Shown here piece after piece: positions 26,667 through 36,737 of a stretch of DNA of 64,000 nt. The notes beneath the pieces are model-generated. The model had not been told where the DNA came from. It worked only from the letters and a program-made list of their open reading frames with translations, and made no database searches. The position numbers were made by a program, and so were the translations under genes. The number at the start of each line of letters is the position of its first letter. Position 1 is the stretch's first letter. Source of the stretch: Pontibacter indicus (GTDB lineage Bacteria; Bacteroidota; Bacteroidia; Cytophagales; Hymenobacteraceae); NCBI RefSeq assembly GCF_900156345.1, contig NZ_FTPP01000001.1, positions 620,001-684,000 of the forward strand, in the 5' to 3' direction.

Positions 26667-27626
26667 CTCTCTCATCCACAGCAACACCCCGGCCGTCACG
26701 ATCAAATTCAACAGCGTCAGCGGTAGCAGATACTTCCAGCCGTACTCCATCAACTGATCGTACCTGGGGCGCGGCATAGAGGCGCGCAGCAGGATGAAGA
26801 TGCCGAGGAAGAAGGCAGTCTTCAGGATGAACCAGACGATGGGCGGCAGGAAATCCGGGCCGAGCCAGCCGCCGAAAAACAGCGTCACGATCATGCAGGA
26901 GATGAGCGTGATGCCCATGTACTCGCCGATGAAGAACATGCCGAACTTCATGCCCGAGTACTCCGAGTGGAAGCCCGCGATCAGCTCACTTTCCGCCTCC
27001 GGAATGTCGAAGGGCAGGCGGTGCGTTTCGGCTATACCTGCAATGAAGAAGATGACGAAGCCGATGATCTGCGGAATGAAAAACCACATGCCCCGCTGCG
27101 CCTCCACAATCTCACTCAGACTGAAAGAGCCTGCCATCAGCACCACGCCCATCAGAGAGAGCCCCATGAACACTTCATATGAGATCATCTGGGCCGCGCC
27201 ACGCATGGCACCGAGCAGGCTGTACTTGTTGTTCGAGGCCCAGCCGCCGAGGATGATGCTGTAGGCCCCCATGGAAGACATCGCCAAAAAGAACAGCAAG
27301 CCAATGTTGAGGTCGGCCACCACTATACCTGGGGCAAAGGGAATCACCACAAAAGACATCAGCACCGTAACAACCACAATGGCCGGGGCCAGCACAAAGA
27401 CGGGCTTGTCGGCGAAGGGCGGAATCCAGTCCTGCTTGAAGAATAGCTTGATGGAGTCAGCAGCCACAATCAACAGGCCGAAGGGACCGGCGCGGTTCGG
27501 GCCATAGCGGTCCTGGAACAAAGCCAGACCGCGTCGTTCGACCCAGATAAGGGCTGCCGCCACGTTAAGCATGACGAACAGTACGCCGCCAATGATCAGT
27601 AAGTAGTTTGGGGTTGCTGCTTCCAT
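26658..27626 (-). CDS. nuoH: NADH-quinone oxidoreductase subunit H
   Basis: 322-residue membrane subunit of complex I that forms the quinone chamber entrance with NuoB and NuoD. About eight helices are visible. Signatures include [28 protein letters not shown] sequence near the N-terminus, [26 protein letters not shown] and the strongly conserved [20 protein letters not shown] loop, each seen in the correct order. Its first 31 bases overlap the end of nuoG. Its TAG stop falls inside a heptamer-like repeat. Length is normal. Confidence 0.96.
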   Translation of the reverse strand: MEAATPNYLLIIGGVLFVMLNVAAALIWVERRGLALFQDRYGPNRAGPFGLLIVAADSIKLFFKQDWIPPFADKPVFVLAPAIVVVTVLMSFVVIPFAPGIVVADLNIGLLFFLAMSSMGAYSIILGGWASNNKYSLLGAMRGAAQMISYEVFMGLSLMGVVLMAGSFSLSEIVEAQRGMWFFIPQIIGFVIFFIAGIAETHRLPFDIPEAESELIAGFHSEYSGMKFGMFFIGEYMGITLISCMIVTLFFGGWLGPDFLPPIVWFILKTAFFLGIFILLRASMPRPRYDQLMEYGWKYLLPLTLLNLIVTAGVLLWMREGV

Positions 27627-30331
27627 TTCAGTTCTCGGTTAAGTGTGGCCCAGGCAGGCAATTCAGCATAAGGTATACCCGGCAGCCCGGCAGGCAGGCC
27701 CGCAGTGCCGCTGCGTAGCAACGGACTTATTTTCACGGGCACCTGGTAGACTTGTCCGTCGATGGTGAAGCTCAGACTCTGCCCTTCCTGCAGTTTCATC
27801 AGGAGGGCATCCTCTTCGTTGAGCAGCACATAAGGCTCCGGCGCCCGCTCCACAATGGGCGGCGAGTGCATGCTGAGCTCCTCGGATCCGAAAATGTGGT
27901 GAAGTGGCAGCATGTAGAGGTGCCCCTCCAATGGCTGAAATTTCTGCGGTACCGTGCGGGTATAGGGTGCCGTTTTAGACGTATCTGGTTTGATCAGACG
28001 CAAGCCCGGATCGCCGCCTTTCAGCTGGCCGCCCACTTCCTGCTGGTACTTGTTGGTGGCCTGCGAGGAGTTCCAGCCCGGTGCCCAGAAAAATGGGATG
28101 ATGGACGAAGGCGGCTGTCCGCGGTAGCCTTCCATGGTATAGGAAAGGGGCGCGTCCGGGTCAACCGGTGGTTTGGGCTCGTTCACGTTGATGTTGGCCA
28201 GCATGGCGGTGCGGCCACTGAATCGGTGCGGCGCACGGGGTATTTTCTGACCGGCAATGCGGAAATCGGTGCCCGGTGCGACGGCTTCTATCCCTTTCAG
28301 CTCCGGCTTTGCTTTCACCATCGCCTGCAGGATATCATCGAAGCCGTGCCAGTGACTGATGCGGTCGTGGGCGAGGATCGTGCCCAGTTCGCCCAGCCAG
28401 CGCCAGCTTTCCTGCAGGTCCTCTTGGGTTGGGTATACCTGGAAGAAGCGCTGCGCCCGCCCTTCGTTGTTGATCAAGGTGCCATCGGCTTCGGCAAAGG
28501 TGCCAGCCGCGAGCAGGACGTCGGCCTCCTCGGTGGTAGCATTGTGCAGGTGGTCGAGCACGATCACGTTCTTGGCCGTCTTCAGAAAGTTGGTCACCTT
28601 TCCTGCACTAGCCCTTCGGTAGAGGTCATTTTCCAGGATGATCACTGTATCTGCATAGCTGTTAAGAACCGCTTCGAAAGCTGAGTCTAGATTGTGTCCG
28701 CCCAGCATCGCGAGGCCCATGCTGTTGCATTCGGGCAATGTGAGGACAATTTCCGCTTCTTTTTCTTTGGCTACCAGAGCGTTCGCGATACTCGCGGTGG
28801 CCATCAGTACCCTTTCACTGCCGCAGTGCGTGCCGGAAATTACGAGTGGCTTTTTCGCCCCCATCAGCGTCTCGGCAATCTGCCGGGCCAGTTGCAGCTC
28901 GTTTTCGTTTAGACCCTTCACCTCCGGGAAGTCCGAGTGGATGAAATGGGCCACGGCAAATCCCAAGCGGGCAATGGCATCCGGTGAGTCGCGGTAGGTT
29001 TGGGTGGCGATCTCGTCGAGTTTAGTGTCGTGAATGGTAGCAATGAAGAGCGGACCTTTATCGTCCTGCACGATCTCCCGCACCGCCGCATCCTGCCAGG
29101 CTGGTATGCTGGCTTTGGAGATGTGCTCCAAGGCCGGTTGCCTGCGCACCGACTGCCGCACAGCTAAGGCCAGCATCGGGGCGGTATTGATCAAGTCTTC
29201 ACCTAGTATGAAAACTGCATCGGCTTGTTCCACTTCCCGCAAGGATGGCGTACGGGCAGCGCATTCTTTCAGGATCTTCAGTGCCCGGCAGACCAGGTCA
29301 TGCTCCGTGTCGGCTACACCATGGTAGAAGTTATCATCGCCTACCAAGGTCTTGAGCACAAAGTTAGACTCCAACGAAGCGCGGGGAGAACCGACGCCGA
29401 TGACACGGCCCGTTCTGAAGGCAGCCACTGCCGCCTGCAAAGCAGTCAGTTTATCAGTGGCTTCCGGCACCTGGCTGCGAACTAATGGCTTTCTGATTCT
29501 TCCGGGATGGTTCACATGCTCATAGCCGAAGCGGCCGCGGTCACAGAGGAAGTAGCCGTTCACTTCGCCGTTATAGCGGTTGGTGATGTTGCGCAACGTA
29601 CCATAGCGCTCGCCGGCCGTGATGTTGCAGCCCAGGCTGCAGTGGTGGCACACGGAGGGCGCCATAGTAAGGTCCCATTTGCGGGTATAGTGCTGCTTGA
29701 GCGTCTTGTCGGTGAACACACCCGTCGGGCATACCTCCACCAGGTTGCCGCTGAATTCGCTCTCGAGCACGCCGTCTTCGTAGCGGCCAAAGTAGAGGTG
29801 GTTGTGCGCTGCAAACACGTCGAGGTCTTTGCCGCCGGCATAGTCTTTATAGTAGCGCACACAGCGGTAGCACTGAATGCACCGGTTCATTTCGTGGTTG
29901 ATGAAGGGGCCAAGATACTGGTTGATGTAGGTGCGCTTATCGAAGCGGTAGGCCCGGTAGTTGTGGCCCGTCATCACGGTCATATCCTGCAGGTGACAGG
30001 CGCCGCCTTCGTCGCACACGGCGCAGTCGTGCGGGTGGTTGGTCATCAGCCAGCCAATGATGTGCGCCCGGAATTCTTTGGCTTCCATGTCGGCGATGGA
30101 AAGGCGCATGCCGTCGCGTACCTGCTCCATGCAGGACATAAAGAGCTTGCCCTTCTTATCATTCTCGTCCTTGTATACCTTCACGGCGCACTGGCGACAA
30201 GCGCCGATCGAGCCCATGGCCGGGTGCCAGCAGAAGTAGGGCAGGTCCTTGCCGAGGGTGAGGACGGCTTCCAGTAGGTTTTTACCGGTGGGTACTTCGT
30301 AGGGTTTGTCGTCTATATAGATGGTTGCCAT
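27596..30331 (-). CDS. nuoG: NADH-quinone oxidoreductase subunit G
   Basis: 911-residue iron-sulfur subunit of the NADH-oxidising arm. The N-terminal 2Fe-2S ferredoxin domain has [16 protein letters not shown] and a later MSC (about 33-70). Next come the His/Cys-ligated cluster motif [16 protein letters not shown] (about 100) and CIQCYRC (about 150). The molybdopterin-oxidoreductase-like region starts with CHHCSLGCN (about 229-237). The remaining 600 residues are the degenerate molybdopterin-type fold. It overlaps nuoF by 19 bases upstream and nuoH by 31 bases downstream. Its length is within the broad family range. The clusters and the order of domains make the assignment secure. Confidence 0.96.
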   Translation of the reverse strand: MATIYIDDKPYEVPTGKNLLEAVLTLGKDLPYFCWHPAMGSIGACRQCAVKVYKDENDKKGKLFMSCMEQVRDGMRLSIADMEAKEFRAHIIGWLMTNHPHDCAVCDEGGACHLQDMTVMTGHNYRAYRFDKRTYINQYLGPFINHEMNRCIQCYRCVRYYKDYAGGKDLDVFAAHNHLYFGRYEDGVLESEFSGNLVEVCPTGVFTDKTLKQHYTRKWDLTMAPSVCHHCSLGCNITAGERYGTLRNITNRYNGEVNGYFLCDRGRFGYEHVNHPGRIRKPLVRSQVPEATDKLTALQAAVAAFRTGRVIGVGSPRASLESNFVLKTLVGDDNFYHGVADTEHDLVCRALKILKECAARTPSLREVEQADAVFILGEDLINTAPMLALAVRQSVRRQPALEHISKASIPAWQDAAVREIVQDDKGPLFIATIHDTKLDEIATQTYRDSPDAIARLGFAVAHFIHSDFPEVKGLNENELQLARQIAETLMGAKKPLVISGTHCGSERVLMATASIANALVAKEKEAEIVLTLPECNSMGLAMLGGHNLDSAFEAVLNSYADTVIILENDLYRRASAGKVTNFLKTAKNVIVLDHLHNATTEEADVLLAAGTFAEADGTLINNEGRAQRFFQVYPTQEDLQESWRWLGELGTILAHDRISHWHGFDDILQAMVKAKPELKGIEAVAPGTDFRIAGQKIPRAPHRFSGRTAMLANINVNEPKPPVDPDAPLSYTMEGYRGQPPSSIIPFFWAPGWNSSQATNKYQQEVGGQLKGGDPGLRLIKPDTSKTAPYTRTVPQKFQPLEGHLYMLPLHHIFGSEELSMHSPPIVERAPEPYVLLNEEDALLMKLQEGQSLSFTIDGQVYQVPVKISPLLRSGTAGLPAGLPGIPYAELPAWATLNRELKWKQQPQTTY

Positions 30332-31614
30332 ACTTTCGCTTTGCTCCAGGGACAGTGGTGTTCGTGAATGTGCCGTTCAAAATCCTCCCTGAAATATTTC
30401 AGAGCGCTCTGCAGAGGTTCCATGGCACCGGGGGCAAGCGCGCAAAACGTGTTGCCGGGACCGAGGTATTTGGTATGAAAGTCGAGTGTGAGGAGGTGTT
30501 CGGGTTTGCCCTCGCCTTTATCGATAGCCAGTAGTATTTTCTCTACCCAGGGCAGTCCCTCGCGACAAGGCGTACAGAATCCGCAGGACTCCTGTGCAAA
30601 GAAGTGCTGCAGGTTTTGCACGAAACCGACGGGGCAGGTCTGGTCGTCGAGTATAATCATGGTGCCCGTACCCATGCGGCTTCCGGCTACCTGAATGGCG
30701 GTATAATCCATCGGCAAATCGAGGTGCTCATCCACCAGGAAATCCGTGGAAGCACCGCCTGGCAACAGCCCTTTGAACAGGTAGCCGTCCTGCATGCCGC
30801 CGCCGTGCTCTTCGATCAATTCGCGGATGGTGGTGCCCATCGGCAGTTCCCAGCAGCCGGGTGTTTTCACGCGACCGCTGATGCCGTAGAGTTTGGTGCC
30901 CGCGTCCTGGGTTTTGCTCAGGCCTTTAAACCACTCGGCACCGTTGTTGATGATGTGCGGCAGGCAGCAAAGCGTCTCCACGTTGTTCACGATAGTCGGC
31001 TTGCCAAACAAACCACTTACCTGCGGAAAAGGGGGCTTGGCACGAGGGTTGGCCCGCTTGCCTTCGAGGGCATTGAGCAAAGCCGTTTCCTCGCCGCACA
31101 TATACCTGCCCACGCCAGTGTGCAGGTGCATGTCCAGACTGAAACCTGAGCCTAGTATATTTTCTCCCAGATAACCCGCTTCATAAGCTTCGGCAAGGGC
31201 TTTGATGATTTCCTTTGCCGCCACTTTGTAAGCCCAGCGCATAAAAATGTAAGAAATGCTCGCGTCGATGGCGTAGGCCGCTACGATCATCCCTTCGATT
31301 AACTGGTGCGGGTTGCCCTCCAGCAGCACCCGGTCTTTGAAAGTACCAGGCTCCATCTCGTCAGCGTTGGCTACGAGGTATTTGGGCTTGGCCGCTTCGG
31401 GTCCCATGGGCACGAAGCTCCATTTCAGGCCGGTATTAAAGCCAGCCCCGCCGCGCCCGCGCAGGTTGGAGTCTTTCACCAGCGTCTGCACCTCGGCAGG
31501 GGCCATTTCTTTCAGGATTTTGCGCACAGACTGGTAGCCGCCTACCTGCTCATATTCCTTGAGCGAGAGTGGCGCGCGTCCGGGGACAATGTGTTGGGTC
31601 AGGGGCTTTTCCAT
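30313..31614 (-). CDS. nuoF: NADH-quinone oxidoreductase subunit F (NADH/FMN site)
   Basis: 433-residue subunit that binds NADH and FMN and holds cluster N3, the entry point of electrons into complex I. The nucleotide-binding motif GRGGAGFNTGLKW lies near residue 53, and YLVANADEMEPGTFKDR follows. The C-terminal 4Fe-4S motif ESCGFCTPCREG is at about 350. Its presence with NuoE and NuoG shows that this organism has the NADH-dehydrogenase form of complex I rather than the 11-subunit form lacking the N-module. It is 19 bases downstream of nuoE. Confidence 0.97.
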   Translation of the reverse strand: MEKPLTQHIVPGRAPLSLKEYEQVGGYQSVRKILKEMAPAEVQTLVKDSNLRGRGGAGFNTGLKWSFVPMGPEAAKPKYLVANADEMEPGTFKDRVLLEGNPHQLIEGMIVAAYAIDASISYIFMRWAYKVAAKEIIKALAEAYEAGYLGENILGSGFSLDMHLHTGVGRYMCGEETALLNALEGKRANPRAKPPFPQVSGLFGKPTIVNNVETLCCLPHIINNGAEWFKGLSKTQDAGTKLYGISGRVKTPGCWELPMGTTIRELIEEHGGGMQDGYLFKGLLPGGASTDFLVDEHLDLPMDYTAIQVAGSRMGTGTMIILDDQTCPVGFVQNLQHFFAQESCGFCTPCREGLPWVEKILLAIDKGEGKPEHLLTLDFHTKYLGPGNTFCALAPGAMEPLQSALKYFREDFERHIHEHHCPWSKAKVWQPSI

Positions 31615-31633
31615 GGGTGTGCCCGCTTTGGTT

Positions 31634-32098
31634 TTAGGTATATTTTTCCAGAATCTCGTCCAGTTGTTCCACCGTCAGGTCACGGTACAGGTCGTTGTCA
31701 ATCATCAGGGCAGGAGCCCGGTCGCAGGTACCGAGGCAGCAGTTGGGTAGTATCGTAAAGCGACCGTCTTCGGTGGTCTGGCCGTATTTGATGCTGAGTT
31801 TGTCGAAGAGGCGATCGCGTATCCCTTCGTATCCCATCACCCAGCAGCTGATGCTGTCACACACCAGGATCACATGTCGCCCCACGGGTCTGCGGAAGAT
31901 CAGGTTGTAGAACGTTGCCACACTGTCGAGCTCCGCCGGTGACATCCCCACATAGTCCGCCACATCCTTCAGGCTCTCATCCGACACCCAGCCATGGCTT
32001 TGTTGCACGATCTTGAGCGCCTCGATACAGGCATTCTTGGGCGAAGGCACCAGGCTGATCTCGTGGTCGATCTTGTGTTTTTCTTCAGTGGTCAACAT
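31634..32098 (-). CDS. nuoE: NADH-quinone oxidoreductase subunit E (thioredoxin-like 2Fe-2S)
   Basis: 2Fe-2S subunit of the NADH-oxidising arm (cluster N1a). The thioredoxin-like fold carries four ligand Cys in the family pattern: CDSISC and, further on, CCLGTC. I give the ATG at 32098 (154 residues, beginning MLTTEEKHKI). An alternative TTG at 32128 would overlap the upstream stop as TTGA and add ten residues. The stop codon TAA lies inside a copy of the dispersed motif (TATACCTAA). Upstream is an outer-membrane-type gene not normally part of nuo operons; nuoF follows after 19 bases. Confidence 0.94.
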   Translation of the reverse strand: MLTTEEKHKIDHEISLVPSPKNACIEALKIVQQSHGWVSDESLKDVADYVGMSPAELDSVATFYNLIFRRPVGRHVILVCDSISCWVMGYEGIRDRLFDKLSIKYGQTTEDGRFTILPNCCLGTCDRAPALMIDNDLYRDLTVEQLDEILEKYT

Positions 32099-32124
32099 AT
32101 CGTAATGTTTAGAGTGCTGTGCTT

Positions 32125-32877
32125 TCAATCAGTTTTCGCCCCTAGTTTCAGGCCAGCGGTCAGGCCCACGCTGAAGCCAGTGATCCGGACTTTTGTTTGT
32201 GCGAATTCGGAACGCTGGTTCTCAGGTTGCGGGTTGATGATCCCGGTCTGGTGTTCGGCTACGAAGGGCCCGATCTCCGATTTTGGGGCAAGTCGGCCAT
32301 TGGCTTTTAATGCCAAAAACCACCCTGGCCGGTCGATCAGGTGCGCGGTGTAACTGGTGTTCAACCCAACCAGCCAATTGGTCTGAGCGTCCGTTAAACT
32401 GCCACTTGCATCGTCTTTCACATGGTGCAGGAGTAGCGCGGGCCCTACACTGAGGTAGCGTTTTCGGTTCTGCGAGCCAAATGTGTAGTTCAGCGAAGCA
32501 GACCAGATGGCGCTTCTCAGAAAGATGTAGTTTCCAATACCGATGTCATCGTAGCCGTTTACTTCGATGTAGTCTAACAGACCCGCTTCCAGCGATATAC
32601 CCTGGCGTCCTTTCAGCCAATAGTTAGCAGTGAGGTGGATGATCGGGATTTTGCTACTGTTTGGATGCTCCGTGCTGCCACTGCTAAAAAATCCACCCGT
32701 TTGCGTATCTCCCAGACCGGAAGCTTTCATTTGATCTTCGATATCGCTCAGCGGTCCCATGAAGCCCAGGCCACCCGTCACGGACAGGTATAGCCGCCGG
32801 CCCTGGTTTTCATTTAGCTCCTGCGCTTGTAGATCCAAGGCAACCAAACAGATCAATATGCAAAGCCTGATTTTCAA
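32125..32877 (-). CDS. Predicted outer-membrane beta-barrel protein inside the nuo operon
   Basis: 250-residue protein of unknown function. It has a signal peptide ending near LQAQE, then alternating amphipathic strands rich in Gly and aromatic residues, such as RRLYLSVTGGLGFMG, SASLNYTFGSQNRKRYLSVG and the closing GFSVGLTAGLKLG. This looks like an 8- to 10-strand outer-membrane barrel of the PorT/OmpW-like size. I do not recognise a named family. It sits between nuoCD (33 bases upstream) and nuoE on the same strand, so it should be cotranscribed with complex I although it cannot be an obvious complex I subunit. Confidence 0.7.
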   Translation of the reverse strand: MKIRLCILICLVALDLQAQELNENQGRRLYLSVTGGLGFMGPLSDIEDQMKASGLGDTQTGGFFSSGSTEHPNSSKIPIIHLTANYWLKGRQGISLEAGLLDYIEVNGYDDIGIGNYIFLRSAIWSASLNYTFGSQNRKRYLSVGPALLLHHVKDDASGSLTDAQTNWLVGLNTSYTAHLIDRPGWFLALKANGRLAPKSEIGPFVAEHQTGIINPQPENQRSEFAQTKVRITGFSVGLTAGLKLGAKTD

Positions 32878-32910
32878 ATTCTACCTTATATTTAATCACT
32901 CAATCAAAAC

Positions 32911-34659
32911 TCACCTATCAATGTCCGCCAGCACATAATCCATGGCACCCAATATCGACAGCAGGTCCGCTACGGTATAGCCGCGGCTGATGTAGGGAAG
33001 CATCTGCATGTGCGGGAAGGAGGGAGTGCGGATGCGTACCCGGTAAGGGGAGGTGTTCCCGTCACTGGTCAAGTAGTATCCGTTGGCTCCTTTGGTCGCT
33101 TCAATGCAGCTCATCGCCTCCCCCGGCGGAATGACCGGTCCCCAGGTCACACCCAGAAAGTGCGTGATCAGGGTCTCAATATCATGCATAGTATTCTGCT
33201 TGACAGGAGGCGTTGTGATGGGGTGATCGGACTTGAAAGGACCGGCCGGCATGTTCTTCACGCACTGCTCAATGATGCGAAGGCTCTGGCGCATTTCGGC
33301 TACCCGCACCACCGCCCGGTCATAGCAGTCACCGTTGCTGGCAGTAGGCACTTCGAAGTCGAAGAGCTCGTAGCCGGAGTAGGGGAGTGTTTTGCGGAAG
33401 TCCCACTCAAAGCCACAGGCACGTAGGTTTGGCCCGGTCACGCCCCATTCAATGGCCTCCTCTTTGGTGAAGATGCCGATGCCGACGGTGCGTGCTTTAA
33501 AGAGGCTGTTCTTCATCACCATCGCATCGTATTCCTTCAGCCGTTTCGGGAAGTAGTCGAGAAAGCGCTGCACTAGCTGCTCCCAACCCTTGGGCAGATC
33601 CTGCGCCACACCACCAATGCGGAACCAGTTGGGGTGCATGCGGCCACCACAAATGCCTTCGATGATGTCGAAAATCTTTTCGCGGTCGGTGAACATGTAG
33701 AACACCGGCGAGAGCTGCCCCACGTCCTGAGCGAAAGTGCCGTACCACACCAGGTGACTGGCGATACGGAAAAGCTCGCAGAGCATCACCCGGATATATT
33801 TCACGCGCTCCGGCACTTCGATACCTGCTAGCTTCTCCACGGCCTGCAGGTAAGCCAGGTTGTTCATCACGCCACCCAGGTAATCCACGCGGTCGGTATA
33901 AGGTATATAGGTATGCCAGGACTGGCGCTCTCCCATTTTCTCGGCTCCGCGGTGGTGGAAGCCGATGTCAGGTATAGCATCCACAATGTCTTCGCCGTCG
34001 AGTTGCAGAATGATGCGCAAAACGCCGTGCGTGCCGGGGTGTTGCGGACCGATGTTGAGGAACATAAAGTCGCTATCCTCGCTCTGCCGTGCCAACCCCC
34101 ATTCTTCAGGTTTGAACTGGAGGGCCGACTGCTCGAGGTCAATCTTGTCGTCATAGAGTTGGAATGGCCCCATCTCGGTGGCACGAGCCGGGTGCTCCTT
34201 ACGGAGCGGATGACCGACCCACGTACGCGGCATCAGGATGCGGGAGAGGTGCGGGTGCCCTTCGAAGCGGATACCGAACATGTCGTAGACTTCACGCTCA
34301 TACCAGTTGGCATTTCGCCAGAGGCCGCTGATGCTGGGTGCTTTCGGAAAGTCTTCGCGCAGGCCTGCTTTTAGTCGGATAAACGTATTGCGCTCAAACG
34401 AGAAGAGGTGGTAGATGAGCGTGAAGCTGTAGGGGATGTGGCCGTTCTCGGGTTTGCGGGTGCGTTCGTCAATAGCGGTCAGGTCGAAGAGGAGGGGGAA
34501 GGGCTGAGGTAGGTCGTGCTTGAGGAACTTCAGTACATCAGGCACATGGTCCACAGGCAGCCAGAGGGTGAGGATCTCATCCTTGGTGGTCTGAGGCTTG
34601 AACGTATCTTCGCCGTACCGCGACTTGAGTTGCTCCAGTATGCCGCTGTTGTTGTTCAT
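32911..34659 (-). CDS. nuoCD: Fused NADH-quinone oxidoreductase subunits C and D
   Basis: 582-residue fusion. Residues about 1-175 are NuoC (30 kDa-type): [22 protein letters not shown] and [19 protein letters not shown]. Residues about 190-582 are NuoD (49 kDa-type), which forms much of the quinone pocket: [27 protein letters not shown], a DRVDYLGG segment and the C-terminal [12 protein letters not shown]. The joined form is known from several lineages including gammaproteobacteria and Bacteroidota. The reading frame is continuous with no frameshift. A 448-base repeat-containing spacer separates it from nuoB. Confidence 0.96.
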   Translation of the reverse strand: MNNNSGILEQLKSRYGEDTFKPQTTKDEILTLWLPVDHVPDVLKFLKHDLPQPFPLLFDLTAIDERTRKPENGHIPYSFTLIYHLFSFERNTFIRLKAGLREDFPKAPSISGLWRNANWYEREVYDMFGIRFEGHPHLSRILMPRTWVGHPLRKEHPARATEMGPFQLYDDKIDLEQSALQFKPEEWGLARQSEDSDFMFLNIGPQHPGTHGVLRIILQLDGEDIVDAIPDIGFHHRGAEKMGERQSWHTYIPYTDRVDYLGGVMNNLAYLQAVEKLAGIEVPERVKYIRVMLCELFRIASHLVWYGTFAQDVGQLSPVFYMFTDREKIFDIIEGICGGRMHPNWFRIGGVAQDLPKGWEQLVQRFLDYFPKRLKEYDAMVMKNSLFKARTVGIGIFTKEEAIEWGVTGPNLRACGFEWDFRKTLPYSGYELFDFEVPTASNGDCYDRAVVRVAEMRQSLRIIEQCVKNMPAGPFKSDHPITTPPVKQNTMHDIETLITHFLGVTWGPVIPPGEAMSCIEATKGANGYYLTSDGNTSPYRVRIRTPSFPHMQMLPYISRGYTVADLLSILGAMDYVLADIDR

Positions 34660-35107
34660 GGGAGGAGGCCGTTAAAATGTTTTCTGTATTGCTAACTCAT
34701 GTACTCTCTTTCTTTTTATGCTATACTTTGAACTTATACCTATACTTTGCTGATGTAGCAATTGCTGATCATCACTAGCCATATTTCATTGCTTCGCCTG
34801 TGCGGCGGGCACCTTCTTTTTGTCTTGACACAAAAAGAAGGCAAAAAAGTCAAGATTCCCCAAACTCGCTGAACGCTCAAACAGTGGGTAATCATTTAGG
34901 TGCACCTGGCACCGCTATACCTAGCGTGGCTTGCGTGCAAGTTAGTCTTGCTGTACCTGCCAGTGGTCATGTGCTACAGTGCATATTCCTTAAAAGTAGC
35001 AAACACAGGAACTCCCCTCCTCGGAGGGGCACGGGTGGGTTTATCGTGCGTCATAATCCTGATAATCCTCTAATCTTGATTCAGATAACCCCTAGACTCC
35101 CAAACTC
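34660..35107. other. 448-base repeat-rich spacer between nuoB and nuoCD
   Basis: No credible gene. It holds a 12-base-pair hairpin at 34812-34841 (CCTTCTTTTTGT arms around CTTGAC), whose loop strand could instead pair with GTCAAGA at 34849-34855. It also holds a GC-rich palindrome CCCCTCCTCGGAGGGG at 35014-35029, direct copies of AATCCTGAT/AATCCTCTAAT at about 35053-35082, and a heptamer-like repeat at the nuoB stop. These elements resemble dispersed Bacteroidota intergenic repeats. The motif TATACCT occurs at 34735 and 34916. Confidence 0.6.
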
Positions 35108-35110
35108 CTA
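35092..35110 (-). repeat. Heptamer-like repeat starting at the nuoB stop codon
   Basis: On the minus strand, TAGGAGTTTGGGAGT begins with the nuoB stop TAG and continues as a degenerate GGAGTCT unit. It is identical over 15 bases to the repeat at the nuoH stop. Confidence 0.6.
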
Positions 35111-35746
35111 TATTTCATCCGGCGACCGGAATTCGTTCATCTGACTCCAGCGCTCCTTTTTACCGGCTTTCACTTCGATTTTCTCTGGCCGGATCACGCC
35201 TTGCTCACCAATGGTCCAACTGAGTGGGCGGCGCTCTTTTCCAACCCTGTCGGCCAGTAGCAATAGTCCTTCCATGAAAGCGTCGGGGCGGGGCGGGCAA
35301 CCGGGAACGTAGACATCCACCGGCAAGAACTTATCCACGCCCTGCACCACGCTGTAGATGTCGTACATGCCGCCGGAGTTGGCGCATGAGCCCATCGAGA
35401 TCACCCACTTTGGCTCCATCATCTGCTCGTGCAGGCGTTTTATGATCGGGGCCATTTTGATGAAAACGGTGCCGGCGATGATCATCACGTCGGCCTCACG
35501 CGGAGTACCCCGGATCACTTCCGCTCCGAAACGGGCCACGTCATACTTTGGTGTCATGCTGGTGGCCATCTCTACAAAGCAACAGCTCAGCCCGAAGTGG
35601 AAGGGCCACATCGAATTCTTGCGCCCCCAGCCAATCAGGTCCTGCAGCGTGGTGAGCATGATGCTCTGCTGTATGGTCTCTTCGTAGGAGCCTGTGCCTT
35701 TCACGGCATTGGCAGGCGCATCCGGTTTACTTAGCCACCATTTCAT
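35108..35746 (-). CDS. nuoB: NADH-quinone oxidoreductase subunit B (cluster N2)
   Basis: 212-residue subunit that holds the terminal cluster N2, which passes electrons to quinone. The adjacent Cys pair is in [11 protein letters not shown] (about 56). Further cluster ligands are in [14 protein letters not shown] and in [16 protein letters not shown], all conserved. An N-terminal extension of about 35 residues and a C-terminal tail of about 35 residues go beyond the core. The TAG stop is the first codon of a heptamer-like repeat. nuoA lies 88 bases upstream. Confidence 0.97.
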   Translation of the reverse strand: MKWWLSKPDAPANAVKGTGSYEETIQQSIMLTTLQDLIGWGRKNSMWPFHFGLSCCFVEMATSMTPKYDVARFGAEVIRGTPREADVMIIAGTVFIKMAPIIKRLHEQMMEPKWVISMGSCANSGGMYDIYSVVQGVDKFLPVDVYVPGCPPRPDAFMEGLLLLADRVGKERRPLSWTIGEQGVIRPEKIEVKAGKKERWSQMNEFRSPDEI

Positions 35747-35834
35747 AGCATAGGGTGTTTCGTTTTAAATATCAGGACAAAAGGGACCATCCGAAAGACG
35801 GTTGTCCTTTGCCCAACAGTATTTTGTGAGAAGC

Positions 35835-36269
35835 TCAGTTCAGGCTCGGCTTCTGTAGCATGCGTTTGTAGGCAGCCAGTATCTTCTTGCCATCCGGGCC
35901 AAAGTCCAGGGCTCCGTTGCGCCACTCGTACACCAGCACCACCACCAGCATCGCAATGAAAACGAGCACGCCGAAATAGCCATACCAGCCCAATTCAGGG
36001 AAGGCGATGGCCCAGGCGAAAATAAAAATGGTCTCCACGTCGAAAATCACGAAAAGCATGGCCACCATGTAAAACTGGGAAGAGAAACGGATACGCGCGC
36101 CACCTGCACTCACGATGCCCCCTTCATAGGGTTCACCCATGGAGCGGCCGTGCCCCCGCTGACCGAGTGCGTAAGAAAGCCCCAGTATAAGCAGCACCAG
36201 GCTGAGCACAATAGCTCCATAGACGGCCAATGGCCACAGTAGCGTTGTTGTTTCGGCTGTTTCCTGCAT
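35835..36269 (-). CDS. nuoA: NADH-quinone oxidoreductase subunit A
   Basis: 144-residue membrane subunit of complex I with three predicted helices. It helps form the junction of the membrane and peripheral arms. Signatures are GEPYEGGIVSAGGARIRFSSQFY, interrupted only by normal variation, and MLFVIFDVETIFIFAWAIAF in the second helix with its conserved acidic residues. A short extra C-terminal tail (KKILAAYKRMLQKPSLN) is present. It begins 30 bases after the CBS-domain gene on the same strand. Confidence 0.95.
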   Translation of the reverse strand: MQETAETTTLLWPLAVYGAIVLSLVLLILGLSYALGQRGHGRSMGEPYEGGIVSAGGARIRFSSQFYMVAMLFVIFDVETIFIFAWAIAFPELGWYGYFGVLVFIAMLVVVLVYEWRNGALDFGPDGKKILAAYKRMLQKPSLN

Positions 36270-36299
36270 GTTTTCTCCTAATAAATGATATCCGGGCTA

Positions 36300-36737
36300 C
36301 TACTCGTGGTGCCCGGTTATATAATGCTCGAGGTCTTCGATGATGCATTTTTGCTCGTCAATCATGCATTTCACGATGTCGCCGATGGAGACCAGTCCTA
36401 CGAGTTGTTGCTTATCCAAAACAGGCAGATGGCGGATGTACTTATCTGTCATCAGGGCCATGCACTGGTCTATGGTCGTGTCGGGAGTTACCACCACCGG
36501 GTGCTCACTCATGATCTCACTCACCAGTGTGTCGCGCGAGGCCTTACCTTTCAGGATCACCTTGCGTGCATAGTCGCGTTCTGTGAACATACCTGCAAAT
36601 CTGTCCCCGTCCATGACAATAAGGGCGCCCACGTTCTGCTCCACCATCATTTCGAGCGCACTGTAAACGGTGCTATTGGGGGAAATGGAAATTACCCTGT
36701 TTCCCTTTTTCTGGAGTAAGTGCCTGACAGTTCCCAT
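36300..36737 (-). CDS. CBS-domain protein at the head of the nuo operon
   Basis: 145-residue protein made of two CBS domains and little else. The first spans about 8-62 (VISISPNSTVYSALEMMVEQNVGALIVMDG) in several segments; the second about 75-130 (PVVVTPDTTIDQCMALMTDKYIRHLPVLD). Paired CBS domains bind adenine nucleotides such as AMP, ATP or NAD(H) and often report energy state. Only 30 bases separate its stop from nuoA, with no terminator visible, so it may be the first gene of the complex I transcript. A regulatory role toward respiration is inference. A 389-base gap lies upstream. Confidence 0.82.
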   Translation of the reverse strand: MGTVRHLLQKKGNRVISISPNSTVYSALEMMVEQNVGALIVMDGDRFAGMFTERDYARKVILKGKASRDTLVSEIMSEHPVVVTPDTTIDQCMALMTDKYIRHLPVLDKQQLVGLVSIGDIVKCMIDEQKCIIEDLEHYITGHHE

